Positions 27,436 to 36,495 of a DNA stretch of 64,000 nt are shown piece by piece; positions within the stretch are counted from its first letter, which is position 1; each line of letters opens with the position of its first letter. This stretch comes from Chloroflexus aggregans DSM 9485. GTDB lineage: Bacteria; Chloroflexota; Chloroflexia; Chloroflexales; Chloroflexaceae. The translations under genes were made by a program, and so were the position numbers. The stretch is from positions 4,229,353 to 4,293,352 of the forward strand of contig NC_011831.1 in assembly GCF_000021945.1 (NCBI RefSeq). The letters run 5' to 3'. Below the pieces are notes generated by a model. That model ran no database searches. It had not been told where the DNA came from and saw only the letters and a list, made by a program, of their open reading frames with translations.

Positions 27436-27867
27436 CTACTTCGCAAGTGCGATGATCACTACTCCGGCGCCGACTAACCCTATTCCCAACCATTCGCGCA
27501 ATGAAGGCCGTTCGGCCAAAAAGATAACGGCAAAGATAGCAACCAGCACCACACTTAATTTGTCAATTGGTGCGACTTTCGCCGCATCACCTTGTTGCAA
27601 TGCGCGAAAATAACAAACCCACGATGCACCGGTTGCCAATGCCGATAAAACAAGGAACCCGAGCGTTTTCGATCCTAACGTGAAAGGATTGGTCCATTTG
27701 CCGGTGAACCATACAAAACCTGTCAAAACTGCCACAATCACGATGGTACGGATTAGGGTTGCTAGATCGGAGTCAACGTCTTGAATACCGATTTTGGCCA
27801 AAATAGTCGTGAGGGCAGCAAACACGGCTGAGAGCAATGCCCATATGAGCCATCCATATGAGTCCAT
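27436..27867 (-). CDS. Single-domain EamA/DMT-type transporter
   Basis: A 143-residue membrane protein with five predicted helices, corresponding to one EamA domain (WALLSAVFAALTTILAKIGI; ASWVCYFRALQQGDAAKVAPIDKLSVVLVA). Single-domain members probably form dimers, unlike the usual ten-helix DMT proteins. The substrate is unknown. AGGAAG precedes the ATG. It lies in a dense run between the PRC-barrel-like gene (15 bases) and the SLC13 gene. Confidence 0.83.
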   Translation of the reverse strand: MDSYGWLIWALLSAVFAALTTILAKIGIQDVDSDLATLIRTIVIVAVLTGFVWFTGKWTNPFTLGSKTLGFLVLSALATGASWVCYFRALQQGDAAKVAPIDKLSVVLVAIFAVIFLAERPSLREWLGIGLVGAGVVIIALAK

Positions 27868-27882
27868 AACGTCTTCCTGCGA

Positions 27883-28401
27883 TTATTGCTTCGTTACCAA
27901 CGATGCGATCTCATCGCGGCGAACCGTCAGTGTGACCGCAAATTCGTTGATTGTAGCTACAAGATGAATCGGAATACTAATATCACAGTTTCCCCACCAA
28001 TGGCCGCGATGCAACAGGATAGCGACAATTTGCCAATCAGCGTCGAGGTGCAAAGCACTCAATCGACCGATAAAGCCATCACTGGCTAATACACGCGCGT
28101 GGTGACGGAGGAGCGGCAAGTCAGTGATGGTCGACAGTTCTGGAGTGAGATGATATAGCTCAATCGGTTCGCTAAAAGGATCACACTCGGTGAATTCATC
28201 ATCCGTTATCGTCAATGTGATGGTATTATCGGTGACGCTATCAATAGCCAATACCGGCACCAATCGCTCGGCTGCAAGTAGGCCTTGCTCTTGTACCAGA
28301 ATAGAAGTGAGGCGTAGTGATGGACGATCAAAGAATACACCACTCACAACTCCGCAAGGTGTTGTGTGGCAGTACACGGTGGCATGAAGTGACAGCAACA
28401 T
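27883..28401 (-). CDS. PRC-barrel-like protein
   Basis: A soluble beta-rich protein of 172 residues. Its two halves each resemble a PRC barrel: residues about 5-70 (GVVSGVFFDRPSLRL, LVPVLAIDSVTDNTITLTI) and about 95-165 (VLASDGFIGRLSALHLDADWQIVAILL, IPIHLVATINEFAVTLTV). PRC barrels occur in photosynthetic reaction centre H subunits and in RNA-processing or stress proteins, so a photosynthetic role cannot be read from the fold alone. GGGAGG precedes the ATG. It sits between the AI-2E and EamA genes. Confidence 0.6.
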   Translation of the reverse strand: MLLSLHATVYCHTTPCGVVSGVFFDRPSLRLTSILVQEQGLLAAERLVPVLAIDSVTDNTITLTITDDEFTECDPFSEPIELYHLTPELSTITDLPLLRHHARVLASDGFIGRLSALHLDADWQIVAILLHRGHWWGNCDISIPIHLVATINEFAVTLTVRRDEIASLVTKQ

Positions 28402-28410
28402 GATCCCTCC

Positions 28411-29457
28411 CTATGAATTGGTTGTCCGATTCGATATCGCAAAGCTATGCCGTAACTCTTGTCCGCATGCCAGGATAACCACCGTGACCGGAACAGCAAA
28501 AAACACCCCCAATACACCACCGGTTTTCGCCCCTACGAACAAGGCAAGCAACATGAGCGCAGGATGGACACCGATGATCCGTCCGTAGAGTGCAGGGGCG
28601 ATCACGTGTGATTCAAGTTCAACGACCACCACGTGAAAAACGATGACCCAGATCACCAACCATGGACTCACCGATAAGCTACTAATAACTGCTAATATGA
28701 GTGCGAAAGCACCACCCACATACGGTACGATCTCGAGTAAACCACCGACGATACCGATAGTGAGGGCGAAAGGGACGCCAAGTACGCTGAGCCCGATACT
28801 ATACACAACTACAAAATAGAGAGCGATCAAGATTTGGGCCCAGATCCAGCGAGTTAAGCGGCGACGCAACCGTTCGATGAAATCTTGCAGTCGCGGTTGA
28901 ACAGCGGCTGGAATCCAGCTTGCTATCAACCGTTTTGGCAAGCCGGGATCGGTAATGAACAAAAAGCTCAACACGGTCACGATGAGCAAATCGAGCAATA
29001 AACCACCGGTACCAAAAAGGATGCGAACCACTGAATCGATAACATTACCGAGTTGTTGACCGAGGTTGGGGATTGTACTCTGGTGCATGCTCAGTACTGT
29101 ACTACCGATCACCGGTAGACCGGACACCCATGCGGTTACTTGTTGGAACAGGTGTGGTCCTTGGCTACGTAATGCTTGTGCTTCGATGCGGATCACCGGG
29201 ATTAAAAGTTCGATCAGCGCGATCAACACTATACCACCGAGGATATACACGGCAAGAACGGTGATACCACGAGGCACATGCCAATGGGCCAATCGCTCGG
29301 CAATTGGAGCAATCGCCAAACTCAACAACGTAGCGCCAAAGAGGATACCAACCACTTCGAGCAACAGCGTCGCATAATGAATAATCAGCCAAGCAGCTAC
29401 CACGGCACTGAGTAAACCAATCCAGCCGGCAATATGACGAATGACAAATCGGCTCAT
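28411..29457 (-). CDS. AI-2E family transporter (PerM/TqsA-like)
   Basis: A 348-residue inner-membrane protein with about eight helices. The family pattern is visible: a first helical pair (VVAAWLIIHYATLLLEVVGILFGATLLSLAIAPI), a long central amphipathic region, and a conserved C-terminal part with LLEIVPYVGGAFALILA and GVHPALMLLALFVGAKTGGVLGVFFAVPV. Members export autoinducer-2 or act as Na+/H+ antiporters, and function cannot be chosen here. It is four bases from the glucoamylase stop and nine from the PRC-like gene start, so almost certainly co-transcribed. Confidence 0.88.
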   Translation of the reverse strand: MSRFVIRHIAGWIGLLSAVVAAWLIIHYATLLLEVVGILFGATLLSLAIAPIAERLAHWHVPRGITVLAVYILGGIVLIALIELLIPVIRIEAQALRSQGPHLFQQVTAWVSGLPVIGSTVLSMHQSTIPNLGQQLGNVIDSVVRILFGTGGLLLDLLIVTVLSFLFITDPGLPKRLIASWIPAAVQPRLQDFIERLRRRLTRWIWAQILIALYFVVVYSIGLSVLGVPFALTIGIVGGLLEIVPYVGGAFALILAVISSLSVSPWLVIWVIVFHVVVVELESHVIAPALYGRIIGVHPALMLLALFVGAKTGGVLGVFFAVPVTVVILACGQELRHSFAISNRTTNS

Positions 29458-29461
29458 ATCG

Positions 29462-31873
29462 TCAATACTCTCCGCGGACGCCGGATGCTTCGATCTGCAC
29501 TGTGTAATCGCGTCCTTCCCACTGCTGCTGTTCGATCCAGTACAGCGTAAACACGATCTCAGTCGCAGGCGCCAACGTTTCGGTCGGTAAATCAGCGAAA
29601 AAGGTCCCTAGTCCGCTAGCAGCCGTCGTGGTATCGTGAATCGTCTGCCAGTGATCGGCGCTCCAGTGGATCATTGCAGCGGCATTCAGATCGATGCGTA
29701 ACGTCATCCCTGCCACTATTCGTCGTCGTTTTTGGTTCGGACGCCAGATGGCAATTTTGCTCTGCACCTGCCGATCGAGATACCGCTGTGCGGTCACTCG
29801 TGGCATGTCAAACAGACGTTGGTCGGCAAGGGAACGACAAAGTTTAAGGTGTTCGGCATGAGCCCACGCGAGCGGCATGGCTGACCCCGCCGGCCGGCCC
29901 AAAAAAAGCTCTCGTTCGGGAATGTCGGCACTGTCCCAGACCTGTTCGGGAATGAAACCGCCTTCGTTCGCGAATGCTTCTAACGTTGTGAGCAGTCGTT
30001 TCGCCACTTCAACTCGTCCGGCTGCAAGTTCGTAGTGAGCGCGTTCACCGGTCAGTAACGGCCATCCACGACCGATACCGGTGCCGTCAAATGGAGCACC
30101 ATCTTGATGTTCACCGTAACCATCGTCGGTGTACCGTCGCCACACCGGTCCACACGGTGTATCGATCTTCAATAGTGCGTCGATGACCTGTACTGTATTT
30201 ACAATCCGTGGATCATGTGGGTCGCGCAAGCCGAAACGCACAAGGGCTAAAGCATCAGGACTGACGATATAGCTCAGCGGTGCATTGGCTTGATCGGGTG
30301 GACGATTCTTAATCGGCACGTAGCCTTGCATTGGTGAAGCCGCTTCGGCGACATCGGGTGGTGCAATCCGTACATAATACCCCGTTACTCCGACACGATG
30401 GGCAAGATCGGTTCCGGTCACGTAGCACCAGCGGTCAATATCGGCATTCCAGCTATCGGCTGTGGTGCGGAGATAGTCAGCGATAGTCGGTTCACCATAC
30501 TGTTCGGCCAGTTCGGCGGTCACGAGCAGGGCAGCAATTTCCACTGCTAGTGTAAAGGGTGAGTAGCCGGCGTTTTCCTCCCAGCGATCTTGGGCGGTAA
30601 CCGGTCCATTGCGAATAAGGAAACTCGCCGCGCGTCGAACCATTGACCAATAGCGGTAAACGGTAGCCGGATCAATCGCGCCAGTAGTGACTGCCAAGTC
30701 GAGGAGTAAGATAGGAAATGCCGTTTCGTCCATTTGAATACCGTTCCAGTACGGTATACCGTCGAGCCACATATTTTGCGGCCAGTGTCCATCGGGTTCT
30801 TGGGTAAGGGCAAGATAATTGAGAATACGCCGTGCATCATCATTGGCTCCGATTGCCAGTAGTCCACCACCAATTTCGACCAGATCGCGTGGCCACACCA
30901 GATGATAACCACCGAGGTCATCATCACCTTTGGCCATACCCCATGGAATAGAGAGGCTGGCGATACTTCCACCGGGAAATTGCTTCGATTCATGTACCCG
31001 TAACACCATCGCGCTCACCTGTTGATGAATGGTGGTCAGTGCAGTGAGCGTTTGTTGCCACGCTTGCCAAGCCTGGATGTAAGTAGCGCAGACGGAGTCG
31101 AAATCGTCGCTCAGAGCGGCACGGGCGTGCCACGCCGCTTCAGCCCATGTTTGACCGAAGCCAATCGCGATAGTAAACTGCCCGTGACATGCCATCACAT
31201 CGATCCCGCCGGTCAGGGCCACATTGCCGTTTTCTGCCCGTTCGTAAAGAGTTGTCAGTCGATAGTTACGGACCAAATCTTGCCAGCCATCAGAGCTGCC
31301 GACAAACCCGACCGAGCGTGCCGTCCACGAGGCCGAGCAAGCTACAGCCAAGGCAAGACCATACCGCTCGGCAAAGAGCATCGGCAATCCTTTGTAATCA
31401 CCGATCCATGCCGTATTCTCAGCACCACGATTACCGATATGCGGAGCCAGTAATACAAACACCGAATACTGATCAAGCGAACCTTGCAGTGGAGTAAAGG
31501 TAATCTGCTGCAACATCGCGTTGTACATTGGATGGGTGATAACCATTTTCTCGATCTGATAACGATGTTGTTGGCATCTGTTCACCAATCGGTAAGCCGG
31601 CACACCTACGGCCAGCATCGTAACGATGCTGGTGGTATGACGTTTCTCTTCAGAGAAAAACGAATGACCATCAGTGACAATCAAGCCACAATCGCGGGTG
31701 CAAGCTTGATCAATCCGCGGATAGTAGATCTCGTTGAGAATACCGTGGCTAATCGTAAACCAGACCCGGCTGGCCGGGTTTAACGCAGTTCCGATCCCGG
31801 TTTTGGCGCTCGAAGTCCAGCGTGCCGGAATACCGGGCCAACCGGGTGCATAGCGTACCGTTGTTTGTGTCAT
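29462..31873 (-). CDS. GH15 glucoamylase (glucan 1,4-alpha-glucosidase)
   Basis: Releases beta-D-glucose from the non-reducing ends of alpha-glucans. The 803 residues begin with the GH15 N-terminal beta-sandwich (about 1-270: NPASRVWFTISHGILNEIYYP). The (alpha/alpha)6 catalytic domain (about 290-680) contains WPRDLVEIGGGLLA, the general acid glutamate in RWEENAGYSPFTLA, and the general base glutamate in WPLLTGERAHYELAAGR. A short C-terminal beta module follows. There is no signal peptide, so it may act inside the cell on glycogen or imported dextrins. ATG at 31873 has GGGAGC before it and overlaps the stop of the glucose-dehydrogenase-like gene (ATGA), so the two are coupled. Confidence 0.92.
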   Translation of the reverse strand: MTQTTVRYAPGWPGIPARWTSSAKTGIGTALNPASRVWFTISHGILNEIYYPRIDQACTRDCGLIVTDGHSFFSEEKRHTTSIVTMLAVGVPAYRLVNRCQQHRYQIEKMVITHPMYNAMLQQITFTPLQGSLDQYSVFVLLAPHIGNRGAENTAWIGDYKGLPMLFAERYGLALAVACSASWTARSVGFVGSSDGWQDLVRNYRLTTLYERAENGNVALTGGIDVMACHGQFTIAIGFGQTWAEAAWHARAALSDDFDSVCATYIQAWQAWQQTLTALTTIHQQVSAMVLRVHESKQFPGGSIASLSIPWGMAKGDDDLGGYHLVWPRDLVEIGGGLLAIGANDDARRILNYLALTQEPDGHWPQNMWLDGIPYWNGIQMDETAFPILLLDLAVTTGAIDPATVYRYWSMVRRAASFLIRNGPVTAQDRWEENAGYSPFTLAVEIAALLVTAELAEQYGEPTIADYLRTTADSWNADIDRWCYVTGTDLAHRVGVTGYYVRIAPPDVAEAASPMQGYVPIKNRPPDQANAPLSYIVSPDALALVRFGLRDPHDPRIVNTVQVIDALLKIDTPCGPVWRRYTDDGYGEHQDGAPFDGTGIGRGWPLLTGERAHYELAAGRVEVAKRLLTTLEAFANEGGFIPEQVWDSADIPERELFLGRPAGSAMPLAWAHAEHLKLCRSLADQRLFDMPRVTAQRYLDRQVQSKIAIWRPNQKRRRIVAGMTLRIDLNAAAMIHWSADHWQTIHDTTTAASGLGTFFADLPTETLAPATEIVFTLYWIEQQQWEGRDYTVQIEASGVRGEY

Positions 31874-32982
31874 TGAGCTTGCTCCCATTCCAACACAATT
31901 TTGATGTCATGAGGGTCGTGCTGCTGAAAAGCATCGGGAAACGCAGTATACGGGTATCGATGGCTGATCAGGTCATTGAGGATCGAACCCCAACGGTAGT
32001 GGGCCTGGAGTAAATCATCAACAGCCAGTTGAAAATGGTCACGAGCGGCATTCACGCTGCCGACCATCACCTGATTGTTCAAGACAAGCCGACGCATCAA
32101 TTCAGCGCCGGCGACCTGGAGAGGGCGATCACCACCGGGGATACCGGTCAGGACGTACATACCATCAGGGGCCAGTGCGTCGAGAAGATTAAACTCAATC
32201 GCCGGTACACCGGTCGCTTCGAGGATGAGATCCATCATACCGGCGATCTGGGCGATCTGGCCGGGTGGAACTGTACGGCCATCAAGGTAGTGACCACCGA
32301 TTGTTGCTAACCAGCGTGGACGGGTAGTGTTAGCGTCGACAATATCGAGACCGTAAACTTCGGCGCCACGCAGACGGAGGGCAAGGGCAGCGAGCAGCCC
32401 AATCGGGCCGATACCGGCCACCAGACAGCGACGACCAAAAAGCCAGTTCGGGGTGGCCGGTGCATCAGGTAACCGGGCTTGTTGAATGCGGATCGCTTCG
32501 TCGATGGCTTTCTCAGCTACCGATAGTGGTTCGAGTAATACACCTACTGCCTCGAGTTCTGCCGGTACCTTCACGACATATGCTTCCGTATCGAGCACCA
32601 GTTCGGTTTGATACCCATCGAGACCCCAAATCCCTCGCTCACGATAATTCCCGGTGCGGCACATATCAGGACGGTTCATCAGACATGGCAAACACTGCGT
32701 GCAGCCGCGCCGCACAGTAAAGACGGCAAAATCGCCGACATGCACTCGTTGTACGGCCGAACCGACTGCCTCGACGCGGCCAAACATTTCGTGTCCAATT
32801 ACTAAGTCAGTCGCATGATCACTAGCTTTTGCCCTACCACCACTAACAATCTCGCGATCGGTGCCACAAATACCGACCCGTATGATTCGTACCAGCACCT
32901 CGTCGGGTCTGGTTATTTCCGGTTGGGGGCGCTGAACTAAGCGAATCCCTGCCGATCCGGGTTGCACCGCGAGCGCATCCAT
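31870..32982 (-). CDS. Glucose 1-dehydrogenase-like zinc alcohol dehydrogenase
   Basis: A 370-residue MDR-superfamily enzyme closest in look to archaeal glucose dehydrogenases. The catalytic zinc site is GICGTDREI with GHEMFG. The structural zinc site is GCTQCLPCLMNRPDMC. The nucleotide-binding motif is VAGIGPIGLLAALALR, and the C-terminal glucose-dehydrogenase domain includes LVLNNQVMVGSVNAARDHFQLA. It would oxidise glucose to gluconolactone with NAD(P)+. Direct coupling to a glucoamylase gene supports glucose as the substrate. Another sugar or polyol is possible. Confidence 0.85.
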   Translation of the reverse strand: MDALAVQPGSAGIRLVQRPQPEITRPDEVLVRIIRVGICGTDREIVSGGRAKASDHATDLVIGHEMFGRVEAVGSAVQRVHVGDFAVFTVRRGCTQCLPCLMNRPDMCRTGNYRERGIWGLDGYQTELVLDTEAYVVKVPAELEAVGVLLEPLSVAEKAIDEAIRIQQARLPDAPATPNWLFGRRCLVAGIGPIGLLAALALRLRGAEVYGLDIVDANTTRPRWLATIGGHYLDGRTVPPGQIAQIAGMMDLILEATGVPAIEFNLLDALAPDGMYVLTGIPGGDRPLQVAGAELMRRLVLNNQVMVGSVNAARDHFQLAVDDLLQAHYRWGSILNDLISHRYPYTAFPDAFQQHDPHDIKIVLEWEQAQ

Positions 32983-33000
32983 ATCCCATTCCTCCGTAGG

Positions 33001-34293
33001 TTAGGATGCCGCTTGAGGGGGAGGCCGCAGTATGTAAGTACCCGCTGCCCCACATGCGACCCCCAAAGCGGCCCATGCTATCACTGCCGGATACCCAAAT
33101 TGCACGGCAATCCAACCACCGAGGCTGGCGCCGATAATATTGGCGAGCGCCGATATAGCATTGAACAGTCCGATACTTTCACCGCCTTCAACCGGTGATA
33201 ATAGAGCTGTTAAATCGGTCGCGCTTACACTAATGAAAGACCATGAAAGCACAATGATGATAAATATGGTAATAACCGGAACAAATCCAACCGAAACATT
33301 CCCAATAAGCCACAGCAATGCACATGCACCGGCCCGCACAATCAACGCATACCGAACGACGGCAAGCGGTCCAATCCGATGCATGAGGTCGCCTGCCGGT
33401 GCGTACAGCAACAGCCCAAGAGCGGCTGCTACCGCGAAACCACCCGCCGCGATAGAGGGGGCGATGCTAAAGACTTGTTGCATCACAATCGGATACAACG
33501 CAAAGAATGACCCGGCGCCGCTGGCCGCCAGCAGCCATACTCCCAACCATACGCTCAATGGCGTCGTCAGTATTCCGTTCCTATTGCAGATGAGCGTTGG
33601 GTTCAGGTGGTGCAATAGCTGATATGGTGAGCTAAACATACCATCAGTATGCTTTGGGTGATGCCGAAGAAGCGGTATAGTCGGTCGCGCAGCCGACGGT
33701 GTGCGCACAAAGCGCCAGGCGATCCCCATGCCGATGAAGCAACACAGCGCAGTAATCCCGAACCCCATTCGGAGATCGGTTTGGCCGAGGAAAGCCGTGA
33801 TCAGCAAGCCGAACACTTGACCACCACCATACGCTGTCTGTAGCCAGCCAAGCCTCTCATCCCATTCGGTGCGCGGGAAGCGTTCGATGATGAGCAGATT
33901 GGCGATGGTTGCAGCAGCAATCGCACCCAGATTAAGCAGCAGCGCTATGACCGCCCATAGCACGGCGTTGGTGACGAACATGAAAATGGTTGTGCCAATA
34001 GCAGTTAACGCCATCCCACCAGCGATAATTTGTCGGTGCCAACGATACCGATCGGCAAGCCAGCTCCACAGCGGCGCGAGTAATCCGCTCGCATTTAACG
34101 CTGCCATGACCAGGCCCACTTCGGCTGCCGTTCCCTGTTGATGAACGAAGAGCGGGATCAGGATCGGCAGCAAACCGGCGCTAACGGCGCCGAGTAGCGC
34201 ATAAACAGCATACCACGGCTCGATCCATGCCCGCCACGATGGGGAAGTGCTTGATTGGTGCAATGTCGATTCGAATGGAGATTGTTCGGACAT
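33001..34293 (-). CDS. MFS transporter (MFS_1-like)
   Basis: A 430-residue membrane protein with twelve helices. The N half is WYAVYALLGAVSAGLLPILIPLFV and the helix 2-3 loop is SWLADRYRWHRQII. A long central loop near residues 190-225 is followed by the C half (SIAAGGFAVAAALGLLLYAPAGDLMHRIG). It heads the run that includes glucose dehydrogenase and glucoamylase, so a sugar or oligosaccharide substrate is plausible but inferred. ATG at 34293 starts MSEQSPFEST. A 41-codon extension is open upstream, but it looks non-coding and contains a TATAAT box (34424-34419). Confidence 0.85.
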   Translation of the reverse strand: MSEQSPFESTLHQSSTSPSWRAWIEPWYAVYALLGAVSAGLLPILIPLFVHQQGTAAEVGLVMAALNASGLLAPLWSWLADRYRWHRQIIAGGMALTAIGTTIFMFVTNAVLWAVIALLLNLGAIAAATIANLLIIERFPRTEWDERLGWLQTAYGGGQVFGLLITAFLGQTDLRMGFGITALCCFIGMGIAWRFVRTPSAARPTIPLLRHHPKHTDGMFSSPYQLLHHLNPTLICNRNGILTTPLSVWLGVWLLAASGAGSFFALYPIVMQQVFSIAPSIAAGGFAVAAALGLLLYAPAGDLMHRIGPLAVVRYALIVRAGACALLWLIGNVSVGFVPVITIFIIIVLSWSFISVSATDLTALLSPVEGGESIGLFNAISALANIIGASLGGWIAVQFGYPAVIAWAALGVACGAAGTYILRPPPQAAS

Positions 34294-35177
34294 AGGCGAT
34301 GCGATGTCACGGTTTCGCGGATTCGATCCGCCAAACCGGTGAAGTGCGTGACAATCGTGTGAAGGATCGACGAATCGTAGATGGTGGTACGGCAGTAATT
34401 TGGAATACGACGGCAATAATTATACCACGAGCAATTATGGCTAGTACATTAGTTGTCGTAGTTATTGAGGTGCTGCTGTTAGAGGGCAATATTACTCGAT
34501 TAAGCGTGTCAGAGCGGTTGCCGCATCCACAATGTAATTTTACCGGTTGCGAACGGGCGACATACTCGGTGCTGATCCAATCCTGTTCGACAGTAGCCGG
34601 TTCGTAGATGATCGGGAGATCTCCATGTCCAGCGGATACGGACGCACGTCGAAATGACTGACACCGATCAATGCAATTCGAGAAGACGATTGTCTTGGTG
34701 TATAGAACGGCAGTTACCGGTATTAGAGCATCTCAACGCCGGCCCGCAGCAACGCTTTGTAATGCGAGACTCGGGCATAGGTTTACAAACAGCGATCAAC
34801 AGCGGCAGCGTTGATGAACCTCACCTTGCATGTCCCAGAGCGTAGCACCGGTCATCAAGCGTATCAGACGAGCATCGCTGCGTAGTCGAAAATCCCGTTC
34901 CTGGCCCAGAGCGTAGCACCGGTCATCAAGCGTATCAGAGCCTCTCAACGGTCAAGTGATGAGCAATAGACAAGGTGTTGCTCCCTCTACCAGAACGTCT
35001 GGGAAGCTCGGTCGGTTACGGATCGAGCGGGTGTTTTCCTCGGCGGCAGAATTGCCATGATGAATCACTCCTTTATTTCCGCTTCATGCTCGTTTCATGT
35101 GTTCGTTGTATTGTGTGTTCACATCACTGATGGAGTGATGCAATGCGGTAAAGGACAACAACAAAGGAGGCAGAACA
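34294..35177. other. Long intergenic region between MFS and PepSY genes
   Basis: Nearly 900 bases between divergent genes. It is AT-richer near 34400-34480, where TATAAT on the minus strand (34424-34419) may be part of the MFS promoter. The middle holds the 35-base direct repeats listed separately. Close to the PepSY gene a hairpin CATCACT/AGTGATG (35122-35140) lies 37 bases before the start codon and could be an operator or leader structure. I find no supported gene. Confidence 0.5.
34834..34939. repeat. Perfect 35-base direct repeat with 36-base spacer (CRISPR-like)
   Basis: Copies at 34834-34868 and 34905-34939 are identical over 35 bases, beginning CCCAGAGCGTAGCACC and ending AGCGTATCAGA. 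They are separated by 36 unrelated bases, a period of 71. Repeat and spacer lengths are in the CRISPR range. There are only two copies, there is no cas gene nearby, and the repeat does not start with GTT or end with the common GAAAC, so a simple duplication is also possible. Confidence 0.45.
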
Positions 35178-35768
35178 ATGAAACGATGGATACGTATCTT
35201 CGCTCCGATGGTAGCGCTGGCGTTAGTGGTGGTGGCTGCGATTGCCGCGTTGGGCAATACCAATGTGCAAGCGCGACGTGCCGATCCGGTATCGGCTGTA
35301 GTCGTAGCTCAGGCACAGCCGCAAGCGCCGACAGTGACCGTTGAGCCGGATGAGGGTAGCGAGACGCCCGACGCCCAGGAAGGGCCGGAGACGCCCGACG
35401 CCCAGGAAGGGCCGGAGACGCCCGACGCCCAGGAAGGGCCGGAGACGCCCGACGCCCAGGAAGGGCCGGAGACGCCCGACGCTGATGAATCGGCTGAAGC
35501 GGCTGCCTTAGCAAGCAAAGTCGCGATTAGCGAGCAACAGGCGGTTGCCACAGCATTGGCTGCTAATCCCGGCGCGACGATGGTCAAGGTCTCGTTGGAC
35601 GATGAAAACGGGGTGATCGTCTACAGTGTCGAGTTGGACAACGGCACCGATGTGAAAGTTGATGCGATTACCGGACAGATCACCTCTGTTGATCAGGCGG
35701 GTGCAGAGGAAGAAGGGAACGATGTCGAGCATGTTGATGAAACGCCCACCGTTTCCGTTCAGCCATAA
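35178..35768 (+). CDS. Membrane-anchored or secreted PepSY-domain protein with ETPDAQEGP repeats
   Basis: A 196-residue protein. Residues 1-35 are a signal or anchor segment (MKRWIRIFAPMVALALVVV). An acidic linker with four perfect copies of a nine-residue repeat (ETPDAQEGP type) follows. The C-terminal PepSY domain reads ISEQQAVATALAANPGATMVKVSL, then GVIVYSVELDNGTDVKVDAITGQITS. PepSY domains are thought to inhibit peptidases or sense extracytoplasmic conditions. AAGGAGG lies at good distance before the ATG. The exact DNA repeats imply recent slippage, so linker length may vary between strains. Confidence 0.82.
   Translation: MKRWIRIFAPMVALALVVVAAIAALGNTNVQARRADPVSAVVVAQAQPQAPTVTVEPDEGSETPDAQEGPETPDAQEGPETPDAQEGPETPDAQEGPETPDADESAEAAALASKVAISEQQAVATALAANPGATMVKVSLDDENGVIVYSVELDNGTDVKVDAITGQITSVDQAGAEEEGNDVEHVDETPTVSVQP
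35361..35481 (+). repeat. 27-bp tandem repeat inside the PepSY gene
   Basis: Four full identical 27-base units (starting 35361, 35388, 35415 and 35442) and a 13-base partial fifth. The unit is a multiple of three, so copy-number change keeps the frame and alters only the linker length. Confidence 0.93.
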
Positions 35769-35852
35769 TTCGGTGATAATTTGCCGGGGAAGCCGAGTAC
35801 AACAAGGTTGAACAACGTGGATGGGTACGTACCGTATACCACGTAGACCGGA

Positions 35853-35880
35853 ATAGGGGGTCAATGCACTGACCCCCTAT
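35853..35880. terminator. Strong hairpin between convergent PepSY and DUF1003 genes
   Basis: ATAGGGGGTCA (35853-35863) pairs perfectly with TGACCCCCTAT (35870-35880) around a six-base loop. It lies 85 bases after the PepSY stop and 60 bases after the DUF1003 stop on the other strand. There is no T tract, but the 11-bp stem and location fit a bidirectional terminator. Confidence 0.55.
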
Positions 35881-35939
35881 GGAGCCGTGGCAGGTTCATC
35901 CATCATATAGTCCATCACGATGTGCGAAACCTCTAGAGG

Positions 35940-36464
35940 CTAGGACTGCTCGGTCTTGTTGGTGGTCTGAACGGTGAATACCGGTATAGGCGGCAGTTGA
36001 TCGTTCGGTATTCCGGCTTTGATAAGCAGAGCATGCAACAGCGCGTTTTGATATTCCAGATGCTGTAATATCGCATCAATTTCGCGTTCAGCGCGGAGAT
36101 TAACTTCATAATCGCTCTGAGCACGCAGTTCGGCATGGCGTCCTTGGAGATTTTGTCCGACCATTAACAACGGCATCAGCAAGATTTGAATCATGTTTGA
36201 AATAAAGAGCCAGAACACAAAAGCCATCGGTGGATCAAACTGGAGCGGTTTAGGTGCTAGTAAATTCCATCCTAGCCATACCACCGTCCAGGTAAAAATA
36301 GCCAAAAAGAAACCCATTGTGCCAACTCGCTCGGTGATAAATAATGCCAATCGATCAAGACGACCTATTTGTTCACTATGCTCGCGATTGACATCGCGTA
36401 TCGGTTGGCGTTGGCGACGTAATTCACTCAGCGCGTGAGGTGGTTGTGGGAGATGAAAATGCAT
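35940..36464 (-). CDS. DUF1003 membrane protein
   Basis: A 174-residue protein of the DUF1003 family. Residues 20-45 (REHSEQIGRLDRLALFITERVGTMGFF) lead into two transmembrane helices (FFLAIFTWTVVWLGWNLL; MAFVFWLFISNMIQILLMPLLMV). The signature NLQGRHAELRAQSDYEVNLRAEREI is followed by a coiled-coil-like tail. Function is unknown; family members are small inner-membrane proteins. Transcribed toward the PepSY gene and just downstream of the LPG-synthase-type gene, in the same direction. Confidence 0.88.
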   Translation of the reverse strand: MHFHLPQPPHALSELRRQRQPIRDVNREHSEQIGRLDRLALFITERVGTMGFFLAIFTWTVVWLGWNLLAPKPLQFDPPMAFVFWLFISNMIQILLMPLLMVGQNLQGRHAELRAQSDYEVNLRAEREIDAILQHLEYQNALLHALLIKAGIPNDQLPPIPVFTVQTTNKTEQS

Positions 36465-36495
36465 GGTTGGCTCCTTGACAATGAAACCATGGTAC

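Noticed and set aside
34294-34416. 41-codon N-terminal extension of the MFS protein
   Set aside because: It contains no conserved residues, has a His/Pro-rich composition, and its far end meets a TATAAT box on the same strand, so it is probably leader sequence.
34654-34845. 63-codon plus-strand frame in the 34-kb gap
   Set aside because: Sequence is unlike any family, there is no ribosome binding site, and it ends at the repeat. Chance is a sufficient explanation.
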